Origin: Thermoclostridium sp.
GTDB lineage: Bacteria > Bacillota > Clostridia > DSM-8532
Reading direction: 5' to 3'
Length of the DNA stretch: 49,756 nucleotides
NCBI GenBank assembly: GCA_017995215.1
Contig: JAGOJH010000010.1
Location: 1 to 49,756 of the forward strand
Of the stretch, positions 32,789 to 41,680 are shown piece by piece. Below the pieces are notes generated by a model that saw only the letters and a list, made by a program, of their open reading frames with translations, was not told where the DNA came from and searched no databases. The position numbers were made by a program, and so were the translations under genes. Position 1 is the stretch's first letter. Each line of letters starts with the position of its first letter.

Positions 32789-33838
32789 ATGGAAAACAAG
32801 AAAAACGTGTTCAGCTTCCAACCGGATGTGTCCGATTTTTTACCTGCGGATGAAAGCGAAAAGCAAAGTCTGGTTATCATGCGCGAGAGCACAAGCTTTT
32901 GGAAGGATGGCTTTCGAAGGCTGAAAAAAAATAAGCTGGCGATGGCTTCGTTGATTGTGATTATTGTGATCATGTTCATGGCCTTTATTGTTCCTTCGTT
33001 CTACCCTTATTCCTATGAGCAGCAAATCAGGGGCAGCGAGAACCTGGGTATCATGCAGTATTCAAAAGAGGAAACCGCACTCATGGAAGCAGGAGAAGAG
33101 GTATTTCCCCACCTTCTTGGAACTGACAGCCTTGGGCGGGATATCATGACAAGAATTCTGATGGGCAGCCGTATATCGCTTCTGGTGGGCCTTGTAGCCA
33201 GTACGATCATCCTTGTAATCGGGTCAATTTATGGTTCCATCGCCGGATATTTCGGGGGCAGGGTAGACATGATCATGATGCGGATCGTGGATATCATCTA
33301 CACGGTTCCAGACATTCTGGTCATTATTTTGCTTTCGGTTACATTGAAATATCCTCTGAAGGATCTGGCGGCCAATGTACCGGGTTTCCAATGGATAGAC
33401 ACCATTGGTGTAGGGCTGATCAGTATCTTTATCGTGTTCTCACTTTTATATTGGGTGGGGATGTCCCGAATCGTCAGAAGCCAGATCCTCTCGCTGAAGG
33501 AGCAGGATTATGTGGTTGCGGCAAAAGCCCTGGGGGCTTCCAGCAGCCGAATCATTAGAAAACATCTGTTAACGAATAGTATTGGTACATTGATTGTGAC
33601 AACAACCTTACAGATCCCCTCTTCCATTTTTACGGAAAGCTTTTTAAGCTTTTTGGGGCTTGGTGTATCGGCACCAATGCCCAGCCTTGGCTCCATGGCC
33701 TCGCAGGCTATCGGTGGGATTTCATCCTATCCGGTAAGGCTTTTGGCTCCGGCAGTGATGATAAGCCTGATCATCCTGTCCTTTAACCTTTTGGGAGACG
33801 GCCTGCGGGATGCTTTTGATCCAAAATTGAAGAATTAA
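32789..33838 (+). CDS. oppC: Oligopeptide ABC transporter permease OppC type
   Basis: The 349-residue permease has the OppC_N leader segment (FWKDGFRRLKKNKLAMASL), six membrane segments and the EAA motif DYVVAAKALGASSSRIIRKH. The block HLLGTDSLGRDIMTRI is typical for OppC. It is longer than average by an N-terminal cytoplasmic tail of about 40 residues. The gene starts 15 bases after oppB with GGGGGAACGGAG before the ATG. Confidence 0.93.
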   Translation: MENKKNVFSFQPDVSDFLPADESEKQSLVIMRESTSFWKDGFRRLKKNKLAMASLIVIIVIMFMAFIVPSFYPYSYEQQIRGSENLGIMQYSKEETALMEAGEEVFPHLLGTDSLGRDIMTRILMGSRISLLVGLVASTIILVIGSIYGSIAGYFGGRVDMIMMRIVDIIYTVPDILVIILLSVTLKYPLKDLAANVPGFQWIDTIGVGLISIFIVFSLLYWVGMSRIVRSQILSLKEQDYVVAAKALGASSSRIIRKHLLTNSIGTLIVTTTLQIPSSIFTESFLSFLGLGVSAPMPSLGSMASQAIGGISSYPVRLLAPAVMISLIILSFNLLGDGLRDAFDPKLKN

Positions 33839-33847
33839 GGAGCAGAA

Positions 33848-34858
33848 ATGATGAGTAAAACATTGTTGGATATTCAGAACCTGAAGCTCTCTTTCTTTAC
33901 TCCGGCTGGTGAAGTAAAGGCATTGAACGACGTTTCCATCAAAATGGACGAAGGGGATGTACTGGGGATAGTAGGAGAGAGTGGCAGTGGAAAATCAGTT
34001 ACGGCATATGCGGTGATGGGTTTAACTGCTCACCCCGGAAAAATAATTGGTGGGAGCATTGAGTTCAACGGCCATCGCATTCATCAAGAAACCGAGAAGG
34101 AAATGCGAAAAATCCGCGGGAATGAGGTTTCGATCATCTTTCAGGATCCAATGACCTCACTGAACCCTGTGTATACGATTGGAAACCAGATTTGTGAGGT
34201 TATCCTGCTGCATACACAGATGAACAAGCAACAGGCCCATGAGCGGGCATCAGAGCTTTTAACCCTTGTTGGGATCAATGAACCTGAAAAACGGTTGAAG
34301 CAGTATCCCCATGAGCTTTCGGGCGGCATGCGCCAAAGAGTAATGATTGCCATTGCGCTGGCCTGTGAACCGAAGCTTTTAATAGCCGATGAGCCCACCA
34401 CCGCTTTGGATGTCACCATTCAGGCCCAGATCATGGAGCTGATGAACGATCTGAAAAAGAAACTGAACATGTCCATCATCATGATTACCCATGACCTGGG
34501 CATTGTAGCGAGCATGTGCAATAAGATTGTCGTGATGTATGGAGGAAAGGTCGTAGAGACAGGAACGGCGGAGGAGATCTTTTACAACCCTAAGCATGAG
34601 TATACAAAAGGGCTGCTGAATAGCATCCCGAAGCTGGACGCCACAGAGCATGAGAAACTGGTCCCCATTGAAGGGACACCGGTGGACATGTTGAACCCCC
34701 CGGCTGGCTGCCCTTTTGCTCCACGCTGTGCCAGGGCCATGAAAATCTGCCTGAAAGTAATGCCGGGGTTCACTCAACTATCCGATACCCATACCAGTGC
34801 CTGCTGGTTGAACCAGAAGGCAGCAATGAACGCGGAAGGAGGGAGCAGCAATGGCTAG
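33848..34858 (+). CDS. oppD: Oligopeptide ABC transporter ATPase OppD type
   Basis: The 336-residue ATPase has Walker [10 protein letters not shown]-loop [11 protein letters not shown], signature LSGGMRQR, Walker [13 protein letters not shown] and the C-terminal oligopeptide/dipeptide (oligo_HPY) extension with the four-Cys pattern CPFAPRC...C...C. An iron-sulfur cluster at this place has been reported in some family members; here only the cysteines are seen. AAGGAG precedes the ATG; a second ATG follows at once. The end overlaps oppF by eight bases. Confidence 0.93.
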   Translation: MMSKTLLDIQNLKLSFFTPAGEVKALNDVSIKMDEGDVLGIVGESGSGKSVTAYAVMGLTAHPGKIIGGSIEFNGHRIHQETEKEMRKIRGNEVSIIFQDPMTSLNPVYTIGNQICEVILLHTQMNKQQAHERASELLTLVGINEPEKRLKQYPHELSGGMRQRVMIAIALACEPKLLIADEPTTALDVTIQAQIMELMNDLKKKLNMSIIMITHDLGIVASMCNKIVVMYGGKVVETGTAEEIFYNPKHEYTKGLLNSIPKLDATEHEKLVPIEGTPVDMLNPPAGCPFAPRCARAMKICLKVMPGFTQLSDTHTSACWLNQKAAMNAEGGSSNG

Positions 34859-35951
34859 GATGCAGGGGAGAAGAGATAAAAAGAATACCAGCGCTTCGTC
34901 AAAGGATAAAAGTATTGTGCTCAACTCTACCAAACAGGGTGTTGACATAGCTGCCTCCAAGCAGAACATAGAAGCAGTATCTCGTGAGGGAACTGTTCAA
35001 AACCTTGTTGAAGTGCGCAGCCTGAAGCAATACTTTCCGGTTTCCTCCGGGTTCTTCCGTAAAGGGTTCATCAAGGCTGTTGACGGGGTTTCTTTTCATA
35101 TTGAAAAAGGTGAGACCCTTGGGCTTGTAGGTGAATCGGGCTGCGGCAAAACGACGACGGGACGCTCAATCCTGCGCCTGTACGAACCCACTGAAGGAAG
35201 TATCTTTTATGATGGTGAGGATATCACGAATGCCAATATGCTACCGTACCGCAGGAAAATGCAGGTTGTATTCCAGGATCCCTATGCTTCGCTGAACCCA
35301 AGAATGACCGTAGGCGATATTGTTGGCGAACCCATTGATATTCACAAGCTGGCGGATTCAAAGCCCGAACGGCACGAGAAAATCATGCGGATGCTCGAGC
35401 GTGTGGGACTGAACAGTGAACATGCAAACCGCTACCCCCATGAGTTTTCAGGCGGTCAGCGCCAGCGCATCGGAATTGCCCGTGCCCTGTCGGTAAACCC
35501 TGAATTTATTGTGTGTGACGAACCTGTGTCAGCTTTGGATGTTTCCATCCAGGCACAGATCGTGAATATGTTTGAGCAATTGCAGGAGGAAATGGGGCTG
35601 ACCTACCTTTTCATTGCACACGACCTTTCGGTTGTGAAGCATATCAGCCGACGGATTGGCGTGATGTATCTGGGAAAGCTTGTGGAAACTGCAAACAGCT
35701 ATGAACTGACCGCCCACCCTGCTCATCCCTATACCAAATCGCTGATATCGGCTATTCCGATACCCGATCCCATCGCCAGCCGTAAAAGGAAAAGAATCGT
35801 GCTGGAAGGAGATGTTCCAAGCCCCTTAAATCCTCCCAGTGGCTGCCGCTTCAGGACAAGGTGCCCCTTAGCCACCGAATTGTGCGGGAGAGAAGAACCC
35901 GAATTCAAGCAGATCGGCGCCGGCCACTTCGCCGCCTGCCACCACATCTGA
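34851..35951 (+). CDS. oppF: Oligopeptide ABC transporter ATPase OppF type
   Basis: The 366-residue ATPase has Walker [10 protein letters not shown]-loop [11 protein letters not shown], signature FSGGQRQR, Walker [13 protein letters not shown] and the same four-Cys C-terminal extension as OppD (CRFRTRC, then C and C). The first 50 residues before the domain start ([12 protein letters not shown]) are polar, low in complexity and longer than in most OppF proteins. GGAAGGAGGG precedes the ATG, which lies inside the end of oppD. A terminator follows, and then the binding protein gene. Confidence 0.93.
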   Translation: MARMQGRRDKKNTSASSKDKSIVLNSTKQGVDIAASKQNIEAVSREGTVQNLVEVRSLKQYFPVSSGFFRKGFIKAVDGVSFHIEKGETLGLVGESGCGKTTTGRSILRLYEPTEGSIFYDGEDITNANMLPYRRKMQVVFQDPYASLNPRMTVGDIVGEPIDIHKLADSKPERHEKIMRMLERVGLNSEHANRYPHEFSGGQRQRIGIARALSVNPEFIVCDEPVSALDVSIQAQIVNMFEQLQEEMGLTYLFIAHDLSVVKHISRRIGVMYLGKLVETANSYELTAHPAHPYTKSLISAIPIPDPIASRKRKRIVLEGDVPSPLNPPSGCRFRTRCPLATELCGREEPEFKQIGAGHFAACHHI

Positions 35952-35959
35952 ATTTCCAG

Positions 35960-35994
35960 AGGGAACAGGGGATCTGCCCCTTCTGTTCCTTTTG
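35960..35994 (+). terminator. Terminator between oppF and oppA
   Basis: GGAACAG (35962-35968) pairs with CTGTTCC (35983-35989), with further GGG/CCC pairs inside, followed by TTTT. It probably lowers read-through into the binding protein gene or marks a separate oppA transcript. Confidence 0.65.
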
Positions 35995-36110
35995 GCTCAC
36001 TTATTTCCATGGATAAGTATGGGTTTTAAAAATGTGCATATAATATATTGACCAAGGGATATGTCCAAATTTTCATAAACCCGTATTGATGGAAAAGGAG
36101 AGGATAAACA

Positions 36111-37748
36111 ATGAAAAGAAAAATGCGTATATTACCAGCCATACTGCTTTTAATCGTGCTGGTCTTTACAGCCTGCAGAGTCAGCCCCGGACCCGGCCAA
36201 GCCCCAGGGAACACTCCTGGCGCATCACCCGCGAAGCAGAAAGAGTTTTCCGTTCACGTGGGCTCTGAACCAGATATTATCGACCCCGCATTAAACAGTG
36301 CGGCCGATGTAGCCACAATGCTGCTGCATACCTTCGAAGGACTGATGAGCCTGGATCAGAACGGAACCCCCATTTATGGCCAGGCAGAATCACACACCGT
36401 CAGCGCGGATGGCCTGACCTATACATTCAAGCTTCGTGAAGGCCTGAAATGGAGTGACGGAAAGCCATTGACCGCAAGCGACTTTGTCTGGTCCTGGAAC
36501 AGAGCGATTAACCCGGAAACAGCCGCCGATTATGCTTATATGTTTGAGTCAATTCAGGGATATGCTGAAAATAAACTGAATGTAACCGCTCAAGACGAAA
36601 GAACGCTGGTGATTCAGCTAGTTGCTCCCACACCGTACTTTCTTGAGCTTTGTGCTTTCCCAACATTCTTCCCGGTAAGGAAGGACATTGTTGAAGCAAA
36701 CCCGGATACGTGGACATTAAACCCGTCAACCTATATTGGAAACGGCCCCTATATGCTGCAGGAATGGGTTCATGACTCCCAAATGGTATATAAAAAGAAC
36801 CCAAACTACTGGAAGGCTTCCGCCATAACAGGCCCGGATACGCTGCGGTTTTTGTTGATGTCCGATGACAATGCCATCCTGGCGGCTTTCCAGAATGGTG
36901 AAATCCTTTTTGCCGATTCCATGCCCAATGATGAAATAGATGCATGGAGGGACAAACCGGAGTTTAATCTTGAAGGTCAACTGGGCACCTATTACGTCAG
37001 CTTTAACGTGAAAAAGTCGCCGCTTGATAACCCGTTGGTGCGTAAAGCTTTACTGCTGGCAGTAGACAGGGACTATATCGTCACCAATATCGGAAAAGCA
37101 GGCCAGGAACCCGCAGGTGCCTATGTACCGATAGGACTGACGGATGCTGATCCGGCTAAAGAATTCCGTGATGTTGGCGGAAATTACTATGATCCGTCCA
37201 AAGAAGCGTATCAGGCCAACCTTGCGGCAGCCAAAAAGGCTCTTGCCGACGCTGGCTACCCCGATGGAAAGGGACTGCCAACCATGGAATATCTATATAA
37301 TGAAAGCACCGGACATCAGCTTATAGGCGAAGCCTTACAGTCCATGTGGAAGGAGATTGGCGTAAATGTCACCCTGGTGTCGCAGGAATGGAATACTTTC
37401 CTCACCACGCGTAAGAACGGAGAGTATCAAATTGCACGCAATGGCTGGCTGGCCGACTACAATGATCCCATTTCATTCCTGGATATGTGGATTACGGGCA
37501 GCGGGAACAATGACGCACAGTGGTCCAACAAGGAATACGACGCGCTGATTACCCGGATAAAAGCTTCCTCGGACAGGGTTGAAAGGATGCAGCTGATGCA
37601 TCAGGCAGAGAAAATCATTTTTGATGAATCCATGCTTTGCCCAATTTATTACTATGTGGATATCTTTTTAAAGAGCCAGAAGCTGCAGGGGTTTTACTCG
37701 TCTCCCCTTGGCTATAAGTATTTTATGTATACCACAGTGACGCCATAA
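36111..37748 (+). CDS. oppA: Oligopeptide-binding lipoprotein OppA type
   Basis: The 545-residue protein has a lipoprotein signal peptide ending in FTAC (Cys22 lipidated), a short Pro/Gly/Ala linker and an SBP_bac_5 domain (from about residue 45; SEPDIIDPALNSAADVATML, GLTYTFKLREGLKWSDGKPL). It is the extracellular peptide receptor of the transporter. The gene order BCDF-A and the separate terminator before it suggest it is made from its own promoter as well; I see no clear one in the 160-base gap. AAAAGGAGAGG precedes the ATG. Confidence 0.95.
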   Translation: MKRKMRILPAILLLIVLVFTACRVSPGPGQAPGNTPGASPAKQKEFSVHVGSEPDIIDPALNSAADVATMLLHTFEGLMSLDQNGTPIYGQAESHTVSADGLTYTFKLREGLKWSDGKPLTASDFVWSWNRAINPETAADYAYMFESIQGYAENKLNVTAQDERTLVIQLVAPTPYFLELCAFPTFFPVRKDIVEANPDTWTLNPSTYIGNGPYMLQEWVHDSQMVYKKNPNYWKASAITGPDTLRFLLMSDDNAILAAFQNGEILFADSMPNDEIDAWRDKPEFNLEGQLGTYYVSFNVKKSPLDNPLVRKALLLAVDRDYIVTNIGKAGQEPAGAYVPIGLTDADPAKEFRDVGGNYYDPSKEAYQANLAAAKKALADAGYPDGKGLPTMEYLYNESTGHQLIGEALQSMWKEIGVNVTLVSQEWNTFLTTRKNGEYQIARNGWLADYNDPISFLDMWITGSGNNDAQWSNKEYDALITRIKASSDRVERMQLMHQAEKIIFDESMLCPIYYYVDIFLKSQKLQGFYSSPLGYKYFMYTTVTP

Positions 37749-37777
37749 CCGAAAAAAACGAGTATGCCAAGGATAAA

Positions 37778-37812
37778 GAAAGCCAGGTATGATCACTCAT
37801 TACCTGGCTTTC
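37778..37812. terminator. Bidirectional terminator between oppA and the GNAT gene
   Basis: GAAAGCCAGGTA (37778-37789) pairs perfectly over 12 bp with TACCTGGCTTTC (37801-37812) around an 11-base loop. The minus-strand tail is CTTTCTTTATCC, so it suits the convergent GNAT gene best. Confidence 0.8.
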
Positions 37813-37830
37813 CGATTACCCCTTGTCCTT

Positions 37831-38304
37831 CTATAACTCCATAAGATAGAGTTCGTTGCTCTTATCATAGGAAAAGCCGCTGGACAGCAGAGTGTTGCAG
37901 GAGGGCTTGTTTTCCTGCTCCGGCTGCACGATAATGCGCCTGGCGTTATCAAGTGCCTTGATTTTTTCCACCAGCGTTCCAATCATCGCCTTGCCAAATC
38001 CTTTTCCAAGATAATCGGTATCCCCGATCAGATAGTCGATGCTGTAGGTACCCTCTATTTCGATGTCACCTTGCCAGTTTTCGCCGCTGTGGCGGTATTC
38101 ATAAAACTGGCAGAAGCCAATGGGCATGCCATCTGCCTCCACAATAAAATGATACAGGAAACTGTAATCACTATTTCGTTTTTCAACCTCTTCGATCCAA
38201 TCCAGCGGTTCAGTATACCAGGCAGCCACATGAGGCAAATACAGCCACTTTTTGAACATCGGAAGGTCCTCATCACTGAAGTGCCGCAGCACTAATTCAT
38301 CCAT
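37831..38304 (-). CDS. GNAT acetyltransferase, AAC(6')-like
   Basis: The 157-residue protein is a GNAT-fold acyltransferase using acetyl-CoA, with the pyrophosphate loop YLGKGFGKAM and the C-terminal QPEQENKPSCNTLLSSGF block. The N-terminal part (MFKKWLYLPHVAAWYTEP) and the GFCQFYEY strand resemble the AAC(6') aminoglycoside and RimJ/RimL-type group, but the substrate cannot be called; a peptide or small-molecule amine is equally likely. GGAGGAGAG precedes the ATG at 38304; an ATG seven codons earlier is unlikely. The gene is divergent from a TetR regulator and shares a control region with two identical-type operators. Confidence 0.87.
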   Translation of the reverse strand: MDELVLRHFSDEDLPMFKKWLYLPHVAAWYTEPLDWIEEVEKRNSDYSFLYHFIVEADGMPIGFCQFYEYRHSGENWQGDIEIEGTYSIDYLIGDTDYLGKGFGKAMIGTLVEKIKALDNARRIIVQPEQENKPSCNTLLSSGFSYDKSNELYLMEL

Positions 38305-38331
38305 CTGTTTCTCTCCTCCTATCATTTAAAT

Positions 38332-38347
38332 ATGAAATATAATTCAT
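38332..38347. promoter_or_regulatory. Operator 1 of the TetR/GNAT region
   Basis: An inverted repeat ATGAA-N6-TTCAT that sits at about the transcription start of the GNAT gene. Confidence 0.6.
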
Positions 38348-38354
38348 GTTTTAG

Positions 38355-38383
38355 ATTATAGCAACCGTGTTGCGATTTGTCAA
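38355..38383 (-). promoter_or_regulatory. Consensus promoter of the GNAT gene
   Basis: On the minus strand TTGACA (plus-strand 38378-38383), a 17-bp spacer and TATAAT (plus-strand 38355-38360) match the consensus exactly. Operators flank it on both sides. Confidence 0.85.
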
Positions 38384-38384
38384 C

Positions 38385-38400
38385 ATGAACAAAAGTTCAT
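38385..38400. promoter_or_regulatory. Operator 2 of the TetR/GNAT region
   Basis: ATGAAC-AAAA-GTTCAT, the same ATGAA-N6-TTCAT design as operator 1. It lies between the -35 boxes of the two divergent promoters and can block both. Confidence 0.65.
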
Positions 38401-38405
38401 ATTTC

Positions 38406-38434
38406 TTGACCGGATAGTATTTTCAAGATATACT
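38406..38434 (+). promoter_or_regulatory. Promoter of the TetR gene
   Basis: TTGACC (38406-38411), a 17-bp spacer and TATACT (38429-38434), with the start codon 27 bases after the -10 box. Confidence 0.7.
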
Positions 38435-38460
38435 GGTTCTAATGGAAGGAGCTGAGGGCA

Positions 38461-39072
38461 TTGAGTGATCTTCCCATTCGTGAGCCGAAGCAGAAACGCT
38501 CCATCGAGAAGAAGACAAAAATTGTAAAGGCCGGAATGGATTTATTCTGTGAGAAAGGCTACCATGGTACAAACACAGTTGAAATTGCAGAAAGGGCAGG
38601 AGTTTCAACCGGAACCGTTTACTGCTATTTCAAAGATAAAAAAGATATTTATATTGCTTCCTTTGAATACTTTCTTGACAGTTACCACAGACCGCTCCTG
38701 GATGAACTGAATAACCTTCCGAAACCGGTGGACACGAAAGTATTGATTGATAAATGCATCGATTTGTTGATTGATCTTTACGCTAATTCCAGAAAAACCG
38801 TCCATGATCTGGGGCTTATGCAGGAATCCGAACCGGAGATTATGCAGTATTTTGCGGCCTATGAGGACAAGGTTTTTTCGTCACTTGTGAAAGTTTTTGA
38901 TACCTCAACCATTACAAAAAGCGATTTACATGAAAAAATATATCTCCTGTATACCTTAGCGGATATTTTAGGGCAGGAGCATGCTTTTCATTATCATAAA
39001 AGTATCAATTTAGATATATTGCGTCAACAAATAACAAACATGCTGCATCACCTGTTCACACAGAAGGAATAA
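38461..39072 (+). CDS. TetR-family repressor
   Basis: The 203-residue regulator has a TetR DNA-binding domain (residues 12-60; AGMDLFCEKGYHGTNTVEIA, AGVSTGTVYCYFKDKKDIY) and a helical ligand-binding C-terminal domain. The TTG start at 38461 follows AAGGAG by ten bases. Two operators ATGAA-N6-TTCAT in the divergent region strongly suggest it represses itself and the GNAT gene on the other strand. The ligand is unknown. Confidence 0.9.
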   Translation: MSDLPIREPKQKRSIEKKTKIVKAGMDLFCEKGYHGTNTVEIAERAGVSTGTVYCYFKDKKDIYIASFEYFLDSYHRPLLDELNNLPKPVDTKVLIDKCIDLLIDLYANSRKTVHDLGLMQESEPEIMQYFAAYEDKVFSSLVKVFDTSTITKSDLHEKIYLLYTLADILGQEHAFHYHKSINLDILRQQITNMLHHLFTQKE

Positions 39073-39195
39073 ATGATGCAGTAAAACATAGATTACCATC
39101 CATTGATTTTTGGCAAGGTGTAAAACGGATATAGCTGAAAATCTGGTTGATTTGAAAGGCGGTGAGCTCATAAGATGAGGCTTATTCGAGATAAC

Positions 39196-39243
39196 TGCCC
39201 GGTGCGGTTGTAAATCTGGCAGCAGATTGTATCGGGCCTTTTC
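39196..39243 (+). terminator. Terminator-like structure before the methyltransferase gene
   Basis: GCCCG (39197-39201) pairs with CGGGC (39233-39237). Inside, AATCTG and CAGATT form a second perfect 6-bp hairpin; TTTT follows. It probably ends the TetR transcript. Confidence 0.55.
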
Positions 39244-39312
39244 ATGATGTTGTCAGTTGACTGCACCTGTATTGATGTTATCCAAATAATAAATCAGATA
39301 GGAGTAGTTACG

Positions 39313-40077
39313 ATGAAAGAAAATGAATTATTGAGCTTATGGCAAAAGGAAGAAAGCATTGCACATATCCACGGATGGGACTTTTCTCACATTGAAGGAA
39401 GATATACCGGGGAACAGGAGCTGCCCTGGGATTATCAGAGTACTATTTTACAATATCTAAAGCCGGAAATGAAGCTTTTGGACGTAGATACCGGCGGCGG
39501 TGAATTTCTGCTGTCGCTGCACCATCCCTATACCCATACAAGTGCGACAGAGTCTTACCCTCCGAATATTCAGCTATGCAATGAAACCCTGAGCCCTCTT
39601 GGAATTGATTTCCGTGTTGGAGATGGAAAAGACATTCTTCCCTTTGATGACGCAGCCTTTGATATTGTCATCAACCGCCACGGCGATTTTCATGCACAGG
39701 AAATCCATCGGGTTTTGAAGGATGGCGGAGTTTTCATTACACAGCAGGTGGGAGCCGAGAATGATCGCGAGCTGGTTGAACTTTTACTGGGAAAGCTTGA
39801 GCTTCCGTTTCCGGAACAGTATCTTGAAATTGCGAGTCGGAAATTCTGCGATGCAGGCTTTGAACTTCTCAAGGGACAGGAATGCTTCAGACCCATATGT
39901 TTTTTTGATGTGGGTGCGCTTGTTTGGTTTGCCCGTATCATCGAATGGGAATTCCCCGGTTTCTCGGTAGCTGCCTGCAAGGACAGATTACTGGAGGCGC
40001 ATCGCATTTTGGAACAAAACGGATGTATTGAAGGAAGGATGCATCGCTTTTTGCTGGTGGCAGTTAAGAACAGATAA
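39313..40077 (+). CDS. Class I SAM-dependent methyltransferase
   Basis: The 254-residue protein has the Rossmann SAM-binding order: motif I as LLDVDTGGGEFLL (Asp-x-Asp instead of the usual Asp-x-Gly), a following acidic strand (ATESYPP), GDGKDILPFDDAAFDIV and HRVLKDGGVFITQQV. It looks like a small-molecule Methyltransf_11/25 enzyme; the substrate is unknown. ATG 39313 has AGGAG nine bases upstream; an in-frame ATG 23 codons earlier lies at the terminator and is not likely. No partner gene is adjacent. Confidence 0.87.
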   Translation: MKENELLSLWQKEESIAHIHGWDFSHIEGRYTGEQELPWDYQSTILQYLKPEMKLLDVDTGGGEFLLSLHHPYTHTSATESYPPNIQLCNETLSPLGIDFRVGDGKDILPFDDAAFDIVINRHGDFHAQEIHRVLKDGGVFITQQVGAENDRELVELLLGKLELPFPEQYLEIASRKFCDAGFELLKGQECFRPICFFDVGALVWFARIIEWEFPGFSVAACKDRLLEAHRILEQNGCIEGRMHRFLLVAVKNR

Positions 40078-40144
40078 ACGGTTTACGAGGCCGTTTAAAT
40101 TTTCCGCATTACCCTACAGGAAGCCATGGCGATGTACGGGAGGG

Positions 40145-41059
40145 CTAAAGATATGATTTATCCGCCAGTATCTCCGCCAGGCTCTTCTCCGGCAGTGAAA
40201 CGGTTTTTCCCTTCAAATAATTCAAAACTGATGCATCTTGTTTGAAACAGAACTGGATCCCAGTACTCCACAGCAACTGTTTTTTAACGCCATATTGCCG
40301 GTTCATGGTGTTCAACCCGTATTTGCCATCGCCCAACACCGGAAAACCTGAAAAAGCCATGTGTGCTCTTATCTGGTGTGTGCGTCCTGTTACCAGCTCC
40401 ACCTCGAGAAGGCATAGCTCACCATTACTCTCCAGCACCCGGTAGTTCGTCTGAATGGGCAGACTGCCGGGCACTTGCCGAAGAAATACTTTCACCTGGC
40501 TGTTTTTTGAGTCTTTTAACAGAAAAGCTTTTAACCGGGCGTAAGGCTTATCGGGGCATCCACAGACAACACACCGATAAAGCTTGCATATTTCATGCTC
40601 TTTAAACTTCTCAAAGAGGATATCCAGAGCTTCTTGATTCTTCGCCAGCAGCAGCAGGCCGCCTGTATTTGTGTCAAGTCTGTGACATAAGGCGGGAAAA
40701 CCCTCGGGCAGGCTGTTCGCGTAAACTGCCTGAATGGTATTTTCGGCTGAAGGACCGGTATTGGCCTGTACCGGAAGCCCCTGTGGCTTATTGATGATAA
40801 GAACATTCTCATCTTCAAAAACAATGGGAATTTCCAATTCTGACTTTGGAGCATTCAGGAGTTCTTCAGACAGGAACAGCTCAACCCGATCTCCTGCCTC
40901 CAGGATATGATTTTCCTTGATCCGGGTACCGTTTACCTTTACATCCCGTTTGCGGAAGGTTTTCGCGAACAAGGGAAAAGGAAGCCCGGGCAACTCATTG
41001 TGTAAAAAACGATCGACTCTTTTTCCCTGATCCTCTTTGCTGACAATAAAAACCCGCAT
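40145..41059 (-). CDS. RluA-family pseudouridine synthase with S4 domain
   Basis: The 304-residue enzyme makes pseudouridine in rRNA or tRNA. It has an S4 RNA-binding domain (about residues 10-65; KRVDRFLHNELPG, RKRDVKVNGTRI) and a catalytic domain with CHRLDTNTGG, Asp129 being the nucleophile, and VTGRTHQIRAH. GGAGG seven bases before ATG 41059 decides the start; an upstream in-frame ATG at 41116 is unsupported. It is the second RluA paralogue in the window, differing from 3087-3998. Confidence 0.93.
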   Translation of the reverse strand: MRVFIVSKEDQGKRVDRFLHNELPGLPFPLFAKTFRKRDVKVNGTRIKENHILEAGDRVELFLSEELLNAPKSELEIPIVFEDENVLIINKPQGLPVQANTGPSAENTIQAVYANSLPEGFPALCHRLDTNTGGLLLLAKNQEALDILFEKFKEHEICKLYRCVVCGCPDKPYARLKAFLLKDSKNSQVKVFLRQVPGSLPIQTNYRVLESNGELCLLEVELVTGRTHQIRAHMAFSGFPVLGDGKYGLNTMNRQYGVKKQLLWSTGIQFCFKQDASVLNYLKGKTVSLPEKSLAEILADKSYL

Positions 41060-41180
41060 ATACAGACCTCCGCGAACGGGCAGTTGATGCATACAAACGC
41101 TTAATATGAAACCCATATTACATCATGACAGGCCATTTCGCAAGCGAAAATACTGTCCAATGAGGGTTTGTGCAAGCTGA

Positions 41181-41193
41181 GTTACTGTTCACA
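41181..41193 (+). repeat. Dispersed 13-bp repeat GTTACTGTTCACA, copy 3
   Basis: An exact forward copy of the 13-mer, just beside a terminator. See 8751, 23487 and 27397. Confidence 0.6.
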
Positions 41194-41202
41194 CTTTATT
41201 CG

Positions 41203-41228
41203 CAAAAAAAAAGGGGTTAAGAACCCCT
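41203..41228 (-). terminator. Intrinsic terminator of the rubredoxin-domain gene
   Basis: On the minus strand AGGGGTT-CTT-AACCCCT (plus-strand 41212-41228) is followed by a run of about nine T (plus-strand A run at 41204-41212). Confidence 0.9.
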
Positions 41229-41233
41229 ATCAC

Positions 41234-41569
41234 TTAAAATTTACCTCTGCTCATATGCCCGGCAAGCTCCGCTTTAGAGCGCTGCTTGATCACCCAGGCC
41301 TCTTTTTTGGCTTTTTCGAAAACAGATACACAGGGCGGATCGAGGTTCAGCTGAATCCCCTCTTCGCAAAGCGCAGTAATTTTCATGCCAAGCCGGACCA
41401 ATTCCATATGGATATCGTTGGTGCGGTCAGAAGCGTATATTTTGTTCGCAGCTTCTTCGTTCAGTTCTTCAAACTTCTCTTTAGGAACGCCACATTTCGG
41501 ACAGTATTCCGGCGCCTCGTCACCTTCGTGAACATAACCGCAAACAGTACATTTAAAAAGTTTTTTCAT
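41234..41569 (-). CDS. Rubredoxin-domain protein
   Basis: The 111-residue protein has an N-terminal rubredoxin-like iron site, Cys7 and Cys10 in CTVCGY and Cys23 and Cys26 in CPKCGV, followed by about 75 residues that look helical (ANKIYASDRTNDIHMELVRL...). The first part resembles the rubredoxin domain of rubrerythrin-type proteins, but the four-helix di-iron domain is absent, so it is probably a small electron carrier or redox partner. GGAGG about nine bases before ATG 41569 decides the start. A clear terminator follows. This is typical of anaerobes coping with oxygen. Confidence 0.85.
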   Translation of the reverse strand: MKKLFKCTVCGYVHEGDEAPEYCPKCGVPKEKFEELNEEAANKIYASDRTNDIHMELVRLGMKITALCEEGIQLNLDPPCVSVFEKAKKEAWVIKQRSKAELAGHMSRGKF

Positions 41570-41680
41570 GCTTTTAAGCCTCCTTTGATAATGATTTCTC
41601 AATACTTACCCAACAGCATGAATTTGAAACTATTTCCACCATCAACAGGTTAAGAAAGTTTCAGGGTTTAACCCAATAGA

